Source of the DNA: Paulinella micropora
Taxonomy: Eukaryota; Cercozoa; Imbricatea; Euglyphida
Assembly: GCA_009731375.1 (NCBI GenBank)
Contig: BJOX01000307.1
Coordinates: 635,807 to 680,370, forward strand
DNA: 44,564 nucleotides
Direction: 5' to 3'
Below, in pieces: positions 1-10,762 of this stretch. Made by a program: the position numbers and the translations under genes. Numbering within the stretch: position 1 is the stretch's first letter; each line of letters opens with the position of its first letter. The notes beneath the pieces were generated by a model. It was given only the letters and a program-made list of their open reading frames with translations. It ran no database searches and was not told the DNA's origin.

Positions 1-2253
1 AGGAGGCGTCCCACACAGCTTGAGGTAGCAAAAGGCATCAAAGTTAAGCCAAAGCGGCAGGGTTGCTAGTATGTTAGCAAGGTTGATGTAGGGAACAAGC
101 AAGAGGGGATTCCCAAACAAAAAGTGCTGCGCCAAAAAAGGGGCTTGGTAACCGCTACAAGGTACGGAAACGGTCCGTTTTTGCACAATGTGGAGGTTCC
201 GGCCTCTTGAAACCAAAAATCTCAACAAAAAGTCAACGCAAACAACGGCGCTGAATGGACGCACAAATGGACCCGGCTCAAAAAGTCAGAGGGCGCTGGC
301 ATACCTCCCGCCTTGGGTTTTTGCCTTGTGTCGAGACTCGAGAGACTTGAGAGTCCCCGAACGGTCAAGACATCGACGTTCTCATGTCGTCGTCTCAAGA
401 GGAAGGTACCAAACATTTATTGCAGTGCTTCTCCGAATTTTGCTTGATTGTTTTGTACTTAGAAGCCATGAAAACGGAAAGCCCCGAGAAGAAGACAAAA
501 AAAGAAGAATCCACCGAGGAAGACGATGGGTAGCTTATATCCTGAAAGGGATGATAGGTAAAGGTTCCACGATGGGTAGCTTCCCAAAGATCTTGCCACT
601 TGTAGACGGCTCAGCTGCTGAGTGGGACTGAAGCAGATTCTTCAATTTTCTAGTATTAATAAACCCGAGGTTGCTCAGTGGCACGGTTCTGACAGTGTTA
701 TATATTAATATTGTATTCACTCAGTAAAATTGGAAGAAAAAAAAAGCAAACAAACTTGAAAAAGAATTTGAAAGTTGAAAACCGCCTTGAAAAAAAATCT
801 TGAAAAAAAAAACTTGCAGTCACACTGAGCGGAGGCTCAGTTTCAAGTCGGTGGCATGCAGAGACCGGATCATGATGCAGCTCAAGTTACTGTAGTAGCG
901 TCAGTGACTCATCATAGTACCCAGGACTGACGCCGTCGTCACCTAGCTACTACGTGACTAGTATTAATATGCGTAGCAAATGGAGTCGTAGCAAGGATGT
1001 CAGTTCAAAGCCTAGTTCTTTTTCCGACGTTCTTCTAGTTCAAGTAGTGACTCTTTGGATCTTTCTTATTCTTTGCACCAGGGAACGGCTTTTCAATCAT
1101 GGATTTCAAATCAAAAGTGTCGGCGAAAAAAAAAAANNNNNNNNNNATCCACTTGCCTTTCGTAGCGGGAGAAAAAGAATGATAATTCTGCAACAAGTAT
1201 TGCACTCCGATTGCATGATCCTCGGTCTTAAAGTTTTTCCATGGTCGATTTCAGCGAGTGCGCCGATGTTGATAGAAGAATAGTCTGAGATAGTTATTAG
1301 AAGAATAAATTAACTGAGTCAACTGTTAAGAGGCTCAAGCGATGTTGACGTGAACAATGAGCTCACCTTCTTTCTTTCTTACTTATTGGAAAGTTACGAT
1401 CAATTAGTAAACGAGGCTGGAACATTCATACGTACATACATATATACATACATACATACATACATACGTGCATACATGCATACATGCATGCATACATACA
1501 CGTACAAACATTTATTTTTCTGTACTCTTTCCAGGTAGGTATTAATAACATGTGTGATTGTTCAGAATAAGAGAGAGAGAGGGGGGGGGGGGGGGGGGGG
1601 GGNNNNNNNNNNNNNNNNNNNNNNNNNNNNNNNNNNNNNNNNNNNNNNNNNNNNNNNNNNNNNNNNNNNNNNNNNNNNNNNNNNNNNNNNNNNNNNNNNN
1701 NNNNNNNNNNNNNNNNNNNNNNNNNNNNNNNNNNNNNNNNNNNNNNNNNNNNNNNNNNNNNNNNNNNNNNNNNNNNNNNNNNNNNNNNNNNNNNNNNNNN
1801 NNNNNNNNNNNNNNNNNNNNNNNNNNNNNNNNNNNNNNNNNNNNNNNNNNNNNNNNNNNNNNNNNNNNNNNNNNNNNNNNNNNNNNNNNNNNNNNNNNNN
1901 NNNNNNNNNNNNNNNNNNNNNNNNNNNNNNNNNNNNNNNNNNNNNNNNNNNNNNNNNNNNNNNNNNNNNNNNNNNNNNNNNNNNNNNNNNNNNNNNNNNN
2001 NNNNNNNNNNNNNNNNNNNNNNNNNNNNNNNNNNNNNNNNNNNNNNNNNNNNNNNNNNNNNNNNTTTTTGCTCCCTTCTTCTTCTTCTTCTTCTTCTTCT
2101 TCTTCTTCTTCTTCTTCTTCTTCTTCTTCTTCTTGCTTCAGGACGGATGATAGTTCGGTAGTTCCGAGAGGGGGCGAGGGGGTGCACACAGCGTGTCGTA
2201 GAAGTCGCGGGGACAGGAATAGCACTCATGATCAGGGCTGAATGTACTTACAG
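1..2253. other. Region without a recognised gene
   Basis: I see no supported gene here. Open frames at 188-631 and 954-1283 are short, match no family I know and lack clear exon borders. The stretch holds A-rich sequence, a 10-N gap at 1137-1146, a (TACA)n tract at about 1430-1503, a poly-G run at 1580-1602 leading into a 462-N gap (1603-2064), and a (TTC)n tract at about 2074-2134. Confidence 0.6.
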
Positions 2254-2739
2254 ACACATATTGTTTAAGTTCCCAAGCTCAGTGTTACGATTTTTTTTTT
2301 TTTTTTTTTGGTTGTTATTGTTGGTAATTTTTGTTAAAATTGTATGCAATTCCCGGCTTATCGAATTTCCGATTGGAGTTTGCAATTGGTAACAAAGATT
2401 ACCAATACCAAACACTGGGAACTTAAACACATATCCCAGGATCAGTGTTACAAACTGATAAAAAAAATTTGGCAATTTTTGTAAAAATTTTACGCATTTC
2501 CCGGTCTACAGAATTTCCTATTGACGTTTGCAATTGGTAACAAACATTACCCATTGGGAAACACTGGGAACATAAACACATATTGTTTAAGTTCCCAGGC
2601 TCAGTGTTCGCAATCGGTAGTTTTTCTTTGGTAATTTTTGTTAACATTTTTACGCATGTCCCGTTTATCGAATTTTCAATGGAAGTTTGCAATTGGTAAC
2701 AACAAAATTACCAATACCAAAACACTGGGAACTTGAACA
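2254..2739. repeat. Three tandem ~160-bp units with inverted ends
   Basis: Three diverged copies lie head to tail at about 2254-2430, 2428-2580 and 2581-2739. Each opens with a form of AAGTTCCCAGGCTCAGTGTT and closes with its approximate reverse complement (AACACTGGGAACTT). Each also has the inner blocks GGTAATTTTTGTTAA and TTTGCAATTGGTAACAA. The unit is therefore both a tandem repeat and a foldback-type unit. No coding potential is seen. Confidence 0.75.
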
Positions 2740-2837
2740 AAATGATTCTCACAACACAAACAGATATAAGAGATATAGAAGGACAAACAAAACCACGGGC
2801 CGGCGGGGTGATATTAGATTATGTATACATGACGGGG

Positions 2838-2858
2838 TCTTTATCTATCCATCTATCC

Positions 2859-2901
<43 letters not shown>

Positions 2902-2990
2902 GATTTATCTATCCATCTATCTATTAATTAGATGTGCGTTATGCATCAGAATGTCATAACAGTTTCCCGGGACATGAATAACAGTCATAT

Positions 2991-3041
<51 letters not shown>

Positions 3042-3060
3042 CATAGACAGATACATAGAC

Positions 3061-3126
<66 letters not shown>

Positions 3127-3443
3127 TGGTCCGGGTTGATCTACCTAGATACATATAATTCTTAAACATATGTATGTATGTAAGTGTGTGTGTGTGTATG
3201 TATGTATGTATGTATGTATGTATGTATGTATGTATGTATACAAGAGATGGAAGATGTATGTGAGACAAACAAAACAACCGGTTGCGGGGTTTCATATTAT
3301 GTATGTATGTATGTATGTATGTATGTGTATGTATGTATGTTTAGACTATGTTTCTGGAACCAGGACATCACACGCCTGTTAGAGCTGTCCATGTGTGTAT
3401 GTATTTATGTATGTGTGTGTGTGTATGTATGTATGTATGTATG
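2838..3443. repeat. Tetranucleotide arrays (ATCT, ATAG, TATG)n
   Basis: Runs of (ATCT)n at about 2840-2925, (ATAG)n at 2990-3126 and (TATG)n at about 3170-3240, 3300-3340 and 3395-3443. The last tract meets the truncated start of the retrotransposon gag directly, so the left end of that element was lost in, or replaced by, simple repeat. Confidence 0.9.
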
Positions 3444-4230
3444 AAGGGGCGGCATACGATCCTTACAAGGATACGGTATGTGCACCCTTGGAAAACACGG
3501 CTGTGGGGGACTTTCTACAACATGTAGCAGCGGACTACATGGTAGGCTCCACTGAACAGCATCAGTTTTTGGAGCACTTTGTCCCTTTGGCATGTAAGTT
3601 CAAAGACAGACCGAGGGATAAGGAGGTTTACGAAATGGTGCAGTATGAGTCGAGTGACTTGGCCAAATGGGGTTGGGATTCAACCTCATTGGCTATTCAC
3701 CTAGTGAACCTAAGCTCAAAACTTTGGTACCTATGCAGGTTAGGAGGATGATGACAAGGACGTTTGTGTCCTTGCACCTCCATGAACTGCAGATGGTGGG
3801 ACATCCAAGGTTCGAGAATGGGGATGAGGAATATTTTCCAACTGCTATTCCTTCGGAGCAGTTCGATGTCCATTTCCTGATGACAGGGAGTGAGATTAAG
3901 GACACTTGGAGTGAGAAGTGGTATGGATCTGTCAGAACAGACCCCACAAAAGGGGATACTTTTGATATGACCTTGGCACAGACTGTCTTCAAGGACGAGG
4001 TGTACCCAATGGTAGCCAATGCCTTTAACAAGGCGGTGAAGAATTGGGAGGCAGTCAAGGGAAAAATGAAGGAAGCAAAATGGATGAAGGATACGAAGGT
4101 GTGGAACAAAAAGATACCGGACGTATATGATCTAATCCATGTCGAAGGCTTCATGGGAAAATTGGAGCTGATGACGGACAAGGACACGTTGGCTTCTAAA
4201 TTGCCAACAGGAGCCTGCGTGATCTGCTAA
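3443..4230 (+). pseudogene. gag-like N-terminal region, frameshifted
   Basis: Two overlapping frames read as one globular protein. The first runs to 3751 (after the repeat-encoded part, from about GAAYDPYKD); the second runs from 3667 to a stop at 4230. The seam is near 3690-3750, where the first frame turns into nonsense and the second becomes sensible. Composition is rich in Trp, Lys, Asp and Met. No motif is recognised; the gag assignment rests on position upstream of the next gag-like frame and the pol region. The start is missing because the element is cut at the microsatellite. Confidence 0.55.
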
Positions 4231-4232
4231 AG

Positions 4233-5489
4233 GAAGCAGAGTCAGCTGCAATGGCGACTACCAAGCTCAAGACGGCTACGGCTACGGTGCCGGACCCTTT
4301 GATTTTGCTGGTAGCAAGGGAGCAGGCTTGTGTGGACTTGTATCGATATCTCTTGTACCTCATGGAGGTGGCAAAGGCCATTGAGGTCTGCGTGGACAAA
4401 TACGCAGCGTGGGAAGAGAGATATGCGGTCATCAAGAAAAGGGATGAGGATGATCCTTTGGATCCGGCGACACGTTATGAACAGGAAAGGAAAAGGATGC
4501 CGATTTTCCTTAAGAAGTTCTCGCCTGTTGCGTTTGCTCCGGGGACAAAAGGGGATAAAAAGCCTTTAATATGGTTTACTCGGCAAGTAAACTGTTGGGA
4601 GTATATGACCTCGCCATGGTTTCGGAAAGCGACCAATTTGCTTTGTAAGTTGATGGGGGAGAGCAATTTTGAGTCGCCGATGACATTGGTGGATATTCTC
4701 CGACAGTGCACGGACGCGGACCTTATGGAGCACTTCACGGTGGACAGTATCACCGGGATGGCGAAGGAAATTAAGGACAGGGATGTCTATGGGGAAACGG
4801 GGTCCGTTAAAATGTCCAAGCTGCACGCGATGACGCATGCTCTCATTGCTTTGCTCGTGCTTCACGGAAGTCATTGGGATTTGACTAGTGAGGTCATGCT
4901 GACAGGACACATTTCCACGGTGGTTGGAACTGCGCTGGCAACGACGAGCAAGAAGCCGATGAGGGTTAGGGGGGCATTCACGAGGGAGATGGAGACGCTG
5001 AAGACGGACAACGCGTTCTTCATCGGCCTCAAACGGCTCATCCGACACGTGATGGCAAGGATCAATCAGCACGATACATGTGTTTTTCGGGTCATTAGTA
5101 AAGGATGGCCGGAGGGTAAATGGGAGGCTTTGATCCCGGACAACGTCGATTATACGACGGATGCGGCCCCGGCATGGAAGACTTTTGCGGACGGATATGA
5201 AAACGCAAAAGACATGTGGAAGGACTTCCTACTGGCCATGAGATCATGGGAAGATACGTTGGTTTCACAGGGTGGGATGCAGGCGTCGGTAGCAGTGGCT
5301 AAATCCCAGCTGGAGGAAAAACCGGTGGGGAAGGCAAATGCTATCCAGTCAAAGGGGGGGACTGATAGACGCCGTATCCCTACAGTTCCTAAGGGGGGTT
5401 ATGGCAAACCCTACCGACGTAAGGAACCGGAGGAGGAAGAGGATGAGGACGAGACTAGCGAGGAGCATATTGCTCCCCGAAGGGCTTGA
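4233..5489 (+). CDS. gag-like capsid region of the gypsy element
   Basis: An open frame from the ATG at 4251 encodes 412 residues. It is mostly helical-looking, with Trp/Lys/Asp-rich stretches, and ends in an acidic tail (EEEEDEDE) followed by a basic end. No enzyme motif is seen, as expected for a capsid/nucleocapsid precursor, and the pol genes follow. The frame ends at a TGA (5487-5489) overlapped by the next frame, which carries a zinc finger. That overlap could be a translational frameshift site or a mutation. The gag call is from position and composition, not from a recognised family. Confidence 0.6.
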   Translation, partial: EAESAAMATTKLKTATATVPDPLILLVAREQACVDLYRYLLYLMEVAKAIEVCVDKYAAWEERYAVIKKRDEDDPLDPATRYEQERKRMPIFLKKFSPVAFAPGTKGDKKPLIWFTRQVNCWEYMTSPWFRKATNLLCKLMGESNFESPMTLVDILRQCTDADLMEHFTVDSITGMAKEIKDRDVYGETGSVKMSKLHAMTHALIALLVLHGSHWDLTSEVMLTGHISTVVGTALATTSKKPMRVRGAFTREMETLKTDNAFFIGLKRLIRHVMARINQHDTCVFRVISKGWPEGKWEALIPDNVDYTTDAAPAWKTFADGYENAKDMWKDFLLAMRSWEDTLVSQGGMQASVAVAKSQLEEKPVGKANAIQSKGGTDRRRIPTVPKGGYGKPYRRKEPEEEEDEDETSEEHIAPRRA

Positions 5490-5671
5490 AGGCTAGGGGT
5501 GCCAGTTCTTCCACTTCCTCTTACAGGGGTAGTCGTAAGCTTTGCTTTGACTACTTCAAGGGCTACAAGTGCGAGGCGAAGGATGAATGCCCTGGGCTAC
5601 ACTCTGACAAGGAGGCGGATTGGAAAAACTTGGAGGGGCAGTTAACAAGGGTTAATCCATCTGGGACGTAG
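5486..5671 (+). CDS. Gag CCCH-type zinc finger segment
   Basis: The frame following the gag stop encodes a Ser-rich lead and then Cys-x8-Cys-x5-Cys-x3-His (CFDYFKGYKCEAKDECPGLH, near 5539-5600). This is the spacing of CCCH RNA-binding fingers. Most gypsy gag proteins carry a CCHC knuckle (C-x2-C-x4-H-x4-C). The position at the end of gag suggests it replaces the knuckle in RNA packaging; that role is inference. The frame ends at 5671. Confidence 0.65.
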   Translation: MKARGASSSTSSYRGSRKLCFDYFKGYKCEAKDECPGLHSDKEADWKNLEGQLTRVNPSGT

Positions 5672-5715
5672 TCAGAGCTATCCGCAACAAAGACCAGCTG
5701 GTTATTAAGAACAAA

Positions 5716-6387
5716 GTGGTTCGACGTCTGGTTAGGGATCGACTGGAGGAATATGATCAGACAGTCAAGTCCTTGCGGAAGGGAGCTGGCCAAGGGGGCA
5801 AGGGAGTGCGTCAAGGCCGAGACCGCGGTGGGGGCTTCAAGGGCAAGAAGCGATGGGGCGGTAAGAAGGACAGTGGCCGGCCCTTCAAAAAGGCTAAGGT
5901 GGCGACAGCTTCGAAGGAAGAAGCGGAGGAAGGAGGCTCCAATGTGGAGGAAGAGGAAACTCAGACTGGTAAACACCAGTTGAGAGACAAATGTGGGGAG
6001 GGCAAAACGGAATCGTCAGTGATTACTGATGGGGAGGCGGGGACGCCTTTAAGCCCGACGATTTTGCCCAGGACGAAGCCGGAGAGGCTGGAAGTCAAGG
6101 CAATCCCTGCAGGTAACCCTTCTCACAGGAGTCAAGACTCTACTCATGGAATGGATGGTTCTGTGATGCAGGTAACGATCGAACGGGGAAAACGTGGTGA
6201 CAATGAGGGGAACGGAGGGCCCGCGAAGGCCAGACAAGTTAATCTTATCAATAAAAAAGTTGTTACTAACGTACCGCGAAAATCTAAACCTACTTTAAAT
6301 ATTTTACCGGTTCCGACGGTGAGGTTTAAAAAGAAAGTTTCTTTCATTCCGGAGCCCGATTGGGGGGGGCCAAGCCGGTGCCTTTAA
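5716..6387 (+). CDS. Basic Gly/Lys/Arg-rich linker between gag and protease
   Basis: A frame of about 220 residues. The first third is very basic and Gly-rich (KGVRQGRDRGGGFKGKKR); the rest is acidic and low in complexity, then ends in a Lys-rich segment. It overlaps the protease-like frame at 6360. It may be the C-terminal nucleic-acid-binding tail of gag or a pol linker. No conserved domain is recognised. Confidence 0.4.
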   Translation: MVRRLVRDRLEEYDQTVKSLRKGAGQGGKGVRQGRDRGGGFKGKKRWGGKKDSGRPFKKAKVATASKEEAEEGGSNVEEEETQTGKHQLRDKCGEGKTESSVITDGEAGTPLSPTILPRTKPERLEVKAIPAGNPSHRSQDSTHGMDGSVMQVTIERGKRGDNEGNGGPAKARQVNLINKKVVTNVPRKSKPTLNILPVPTVRFKKKVSFIPEPDWGGPSRCL

Positions 6388-7031
6388 GGGTGAGAAAAGT
6401 CAAACCCGGAGGTAAGGCGAAGAAGGAAGTGAAGGAAATGAAAGCCGAAATGTCGAAGGCTACTGCTTTTGGTGAGGGACTCATCAAGAGTGGGCTGTCG
6501 GATCGGAAAGATTTGAAAAACAGTTTTGTTCTTTTGTCTGACGTAAAGCAACGCCTGGATGCTATTGAAATGCCGGAACATGCGTTATGCATTACTCAGG
6601 TTTACTGTGTGGACCTGGAGGGTGCATGCGATATGGCCAATGACACGTTGGCTAAAATTAATATCGCGGGCGCGGGATTCATAACGGCGAATAGGGCGTG
6701 GTTGGATAAAAACATGTTGCCTAGCATAGAAGGGGTGAACGGAAAAGCGAGGGCGGAGGTTACGGGAACGATGGTTTTGACCATTGAACTCTACTCCGGT
6801 AAGTCCTTTGACATTCAGTTATATGTCTGTCCGGAATATTCGGGGGCATTGCTGATCGGGTTCAAGCAGCTCAATAGGATGAATACATTAATTGACTGCC
6901 GGTCGGGTTTGGTGCACTATGGAATTAGTGATAATGACGCGGAGGATAATATTGGTGAGGGGGCGGACGGCAGTTCCTCTCTTTCATGCGGATACTTACG
7001 CGGTCTCATCCACCGAGCCAGGGGCGACTAA
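6360..7031 (+). pseudogene. Retropepsin-like protease region, active-site Asp absent
   Basis: The 223-residue frame has the general layout of a gypsy protease. The stretch IAGAGFITANRAWLD lies where an Asp-Thr/Ser-Gly-Ala motif is expected, and ALLIGFKQLNRMNTLIDC resembles the second conserved block (a Leu-Ile-Gly followed by a buried Ile-Asp). The catalytic Asp is not seen: the position reads Ile. Either the gene is dead or my alignment is off. The identification is from position between gag and RT and from this weak pattern. Confidence 0.45.
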
Positions 7032-8080
7032 GGGAAAGGACCCACGTGCAATTGCGCGAAGCGCAAGAGTGCAGTTGTTTATACCGAAGCCATATCAGCA
7101 CCCGGCGTTGGACAATTATTACAAGGATTTCCAACCGGAGTACCGCGGGCTTGCGGGAAAGGCGAGGAAAGTTGTTCGACGTTGGGAGAAGGCAACAGTG
7201 GAGGACTTAATTCAGGGCCGGTGTGCCCAGATTATGGCCTGCACAATGGAAAACATAACATGTAGGTGGAGGCAGGGATGGATAGGTTCAGCAATGGAAA
7301 GAAGGGGTCTTATGTGTTCCTTCAGAAACGATACTGCTTCCATGTGAAAGCATCACAGGGTAACAGGCCGTTCTTTGGACCGCTAATGGAAGGGCGGGTC
7401 TCAACGGGTGGAACGGAGGATGAGATCGGAGATTTTGTGGGAAACATGTGGGGTGACGAACCTCTTTGTCCACGGAATTCCGGGGAGACGGGAAAATTGC
7501 TCACGAAATACTTCGAGGGTGACAAGCCGTTTTCTATGATCTTACCGTCCATGAAAAGGCGTTGTGGGCAGACGAGGTTTTGGACCGGATGATGGATCAC
7601 CCGATCCCGGTGCCATCTACAACATTTGGTGATTGCCTGTATATTAGGCACTAGGGAACAGGGGTTGGCATATCGGAACTCACTTAACGGGTGTGACCTT
7701 CAGAAGATACGGGAACAGGCGTTCACGTGCTTCACAGGGTTTTACACGAAAAGGGGCGCCTATCCAGTATGCATTTATTCTGGATCGGATGGCAAACCTA
7801 GGTAAATGGGATGAGTTTTCGGAAGGAGGTGGAGATGCCCTCCGAGGATGGCCTGGTGGAGGATGCGTGGTCTGACATGGCTGAGGCACCCGAACTGAGG
7901 AGTCGGAAGGACGCCCAGTCATGGGACGACAGGATGGCTCGGATGCGGGCGGACTGGAAGGGGAATCAAGAGGATCTTAAGAGCCTTCATGAGGTGATGA
8001 CAAAGGAAAAGAGATCTTTGATCCGCCTAGGCCGGGAACGGTCAAGCATTTTGAGGCTCATCTCAGGAAGATTCCGGGGA
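7031..8080 (+). pseudogene. Degraded protease-RT spacer of the gypsy element
   Basis: Several short frames (6892-7347, 7266-7592, 7811-8083) each read sensibly for part of their length and then shift, so this kilobase is an eroded part of pol. The 7811 frame is Glu/Arg/Lys-rich and runs into the start of the RT frame. No motif is recognised. Confidence 0.5.
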
Positions 8081-9564
8081 TGAATATCACGCATGCCTCT
8101 AGGAGGTCTATCTTGGGCCGTAAGGAGGAGAGCATTGCCCAGGAGAAGGCGGAGGAGCTACAGGCTGATGATTTCACGGAGTTTTTGGACTCCCCGATTT
8201 CGTCACGTGTACGCATGGTTCCAAAGCCAGATGGGGCGCTGAGGTTTCGTGTGAATTACTATCGGGCAAACAAGATCATCGAGGGTGAGCGGTATCCGCT
8301 GCCTAAGATCGATGACTGTATGCGCAAGTTGAAACACGCGAAATTTTGCTCGGTGTTGGACCTCAAGAATGGGTTCTGGCAGATCCCGCTCAGTAGAAAG
8401 AGCAGGTGGCTAACAGCGTTTGTGATGGGGATGACGCTATACCAATGGAAGGTATTGCCAATGGGTCTGAGGAACTCGCCGGGCATATTTCAGGCAGCAA
8501 TACAGAAAATGCTTGGTCGACAGTTTGAGGATGGAAGGGCAGGTGGGTTTATCAAGAAATATGGGCAGAAGGCGGAGGATTACGCTTTCTGTTACATAAA
8601 TGATATTATTATCTACTCCAATACCATAAAGGAACATCTGGCCCACATACAGGATGTTTTCCGACGGGTAAGAGAGTTTGGTCTCAAGGTGAACTTGGAC
8701 AAGTGCCACTTTGCCACCCGACAGGTTACATACCTGGGATATGATATATTGAACGGGACGGTAGCGATTGCGGCTAAGAAGAGGGATGCTGTCGAAAGCA
8801 TTAAGCGGCCACAGACGCGGTTGGAGATGTTCTCCTTCATTGCGCTTGCGCAATATTACAGTCAGTTCTTTCCGAATTGGGCGGATACGGTTCAGCCGTT
8901 AAGGGAGCTGTACTTGAAAGGCGATATGCGGGAATGGACGCCTAAACAGGAGGAGACGTTCGAGTTCATTAAGGAAATGTTGACTCGTGATCCCAAGTTT
9001 AACAAGGATTGCATCTTGATGGTGCCGGATGTGGATAAACAGTATGTGCTGGACACCGATGCGTCTAAGTACGCGGTCGGGGCGGTCCTACAGCAATACG
9101 ATGATAAGGGGATCTTGCGGCCGATCATGTACTTGAGCCGGAAGCTCAATAAGGCTGAACAGAACTACTGTACGAGGCAGAGAGAGGCCTTGGCGGTGGT
9201 TTGGTCGTTTATAAGACTCAAGGAGTACTTGTGGGGGTCACGGGATATCGTGGTAAGGACGGACCACCAGAACCTTATGTGGTTGATGACGAAAGATTGC
9301 ACAGGCAGGCTGGCCAGGTGGCAGGCTTTGCTGTCGTGTTATGACTTCACCGTCAAGTACATTCCCGGCAAAAATAATATTGTGGCAGACTCTTTGTCGA
9401 GGGTCAATTACTCAACACCATCCGCATGTCTGGCTGCGATGCAGCAGACGGACGAGTTTGAGGACTTGGCGTTGAGTAAGGATCAAAAGGATATCTTGCC
9501 GGCGAATATGATCTTCTATGCCAATAAGGCTCACCCGGGGTCTAGCCGAAAGAGCCTAGGGTGA
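8080..9564 (+). CDS. Reverse transcriptase and RNase H of the gypsy element
   Basis: A 494-residue open frame. RT landmarks: MVPKPDGALRF, YPLPKIDD, SVLDLKNGFWQIPL (motif A Asp), VLPMGLRNSPGIFQ, then YIND at residues 172-175 where YxDD is usual, LGYDIL, and the thumb/connection. RNase H follows at about residues 320-450: VLDTDASKYAVGAVL, the Glu of REALAVVW, the Asp of RTDHQNL, and IPGKNNIVADSLSR. All four acidic residues of RNase H can be seen. The first Asp of YxDD is Asn here, which should cripple polymerisation. The frame stays open for nearly 1.5 kb, so the copy is not very old or the rest is under little decay. Confidence 0.9.
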   Translation: MNITHASRRSILGRKEESIAQEKAEELQADDFTEFLDSPISSRVRMVPKPDGALRFRVNYYRANKIIEGERYPLPKIDDCMRKLKHAKFCSVLDLKNGFWQIPLSRKSRWLTAFVMGMTLYQWKVLPMGLRNSPGIFQAAIQKMLGRQFEDGRAGGFIKKYGQKAEDYAFCYINDIIIYSNTIKEHLAHIQDVFRRVREFGLKVNLDKCHFATRQVTYLGYDILNGTVAIAAKKRDAVESIKRPQTRLEMFSFIALAQYYSQFFPNWADTVQPLRELYLKGDMREWTPKQEETFEFIKEMLTRDPKFNKDCILMVPDVDKQYVLDTDASKYAVGAVLQQYDDKGILRPIMYLSRKLNKAEQNYCTRQREALAVVWSFIRLKEYLWGSRDIVVRTDHQNLMWLMTKDCTGRLARWQALLSCYDFTVKYIPGKNNIVADSLSRVNYSTPSACLAAMQQTDEFEDLALSKDQKDILPANMIFYANKAHPGSSRKSLG

Positions 9565-9973
9565 TGGAGGCAAAGAAGGGGGAATATAGGAAGGTCATGA
9601 TGTCTCAGTTGGAACGGGAGGTTAGCCAAACAGAGTGCTGTAAGGAGCATTTTGCGGAGGAGGCCGTGCAACGCCTGAAGGAATATGAGGCCGATAAAGC
9701 CGCTATTCTGGATGAGAATAAGGCGGAGCATAAGTGCTACTGTTGCCAGGGGCACGCGGCACCGGCCGTCCGAACCTACGTGGAAGACCCGGGCGTGGAA
9801 ACGGCTCCAGAGCCGGAGGTGACCTCGATTGAGCCGGTGGGGGCTTCGGAGGGGTCGCAGCCGGATTCCAGGCCTCAAGTGGGAATCCAGGTAGAGGACG
9901 GTACAGCGCGTATCGCGTCGGTGGAGGCATGGAGGAGTGCCAGAGTGCCGATGAACAGTACAAAGACTTGATC
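9561..9973 (+). CDS. Linker between RNase H and integrase
   Basis: A 136-residue frame starting at the end of the RT frame. It holds a Glu/Lys-rich helical part, a short Cys-containing motif (HKCYCCQGH), then a Pro/Glu-rich tail that overlaps the integrase frame at 9929. It reads as the variable segment before the integrase zinc-binding domain. The function is unknown. Confidence 0.45.
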
Positions 9974-10316
9974 CAGTACTTTTTGGCAAGGGATGAGTTG
10001 TTGTTGACGGAGAAGATCCGTTCACAGCTCAAGACGCTGGCATGGCGGGATGGCCTCCTGTGGTATACAGGCAAGACGCCGGAAACGGCCAAGAACCCGG
10101 AAAAGTGGGTCTTATGGGTCCCGGCCAAACTGAGGCAGATGATCTACGTAGCGTCGCACGTAGTCCCGTTGGTTAATCACCCGGGGGTGCAAAGGACGCA
10201 GTGGATTATCAAAAGGCGATTCTGGTGGGAAGGGATGAATAAGTTCATAAAGGAAAGGGTCAAGAGCTGCACGACCTGTCAAATGAACAAAAAGCACCCA
10301 GTGGAAGGGAAGATCC
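9929..10316 (+). pseudogene. Integrase N-terminal zinc-binding part, cut by insertion
   Basis: The frame encodes the region before the HHCC domain and then the domain itself: a His pair (ASHVVPLVNHPG), a KRRFWWEGM segment typical of integrase, and CTTC followed by QMNKKHPV. It is cut after GKI at the ATCC duplication (10313-10316) by the TIR element. The matching core resumes at 20236. A short open tail from the inserted DNA runs to 10426 and is not part of the enzyme. Confidence 0.85.
10313..10316. repeat. Target-site duplication, left copy (ATCC)
   Basis: ATCC lies directly before the left inverted repeat and again directly after the right one (20236-20239). Taking out the insert with one ATCC leaves an uninterrupted reading frame (GKIPVGKF) at the normal boundary of integrase, which supports this exact junction. 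Confidence 0.88.
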
Positions 10317-10762
10317 AACTTGGGATTCGCCCAACTGTAGTATGTACATTTTTCCCAAATTTTTCAAGGTTTGGACCGGTTTTTCTAAGACTTGCGAAAC
10401 ATGCTCAGAAATCACGGAGAAGCTAGAAAATCATTTAAAAATGATATTAAAACATATTTTTATTTATTTTACTTCACTTTGACTTTAATGTTTTTCATGG
10501 GTCGGTAAGGGTCCGGAACAGTATAAAAAGCTGCTTTTTTCAAGTCATTGGTGTCAAATGTGCTGAATTTCAACTGAAACACACGCAGTGCAGCATGTAT
10601 TACTCTCACTGTTTTACGCAATAATTACTAATATTTGAGGACTTCCTAAGATGAGTTCTGACATAGACAAAAACTCACAAAACATGGCTTGGAATGACAC
10701 TAAGACACGGCGCCTCTGACCAAAGTCCGAAACAGCATCAAACAGCCACGCATATTGCGGCG
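10317..10762 (+). repeat. Left terminal inverted repeat (446 bp)
   Basis: It matches the reverse complement of 19803-20235 at what looks like more than 90% identity. Differences are scattered substitutions, small indels (for example in CACGCAAACAGTGCAG against CACGCAGTGCAG) and a ~16-bp A/T-rich extra segment near 10453-10468. The match stops in CATATTGCGRCG. The high identity suggests a recent insertion. Confidence 0.92.

Noticed and set aside
188-631. A 147-residue + strand ORF
   Set aside because: No recognisable motif, no exon borders, and an overlapping - strand frame is as good.
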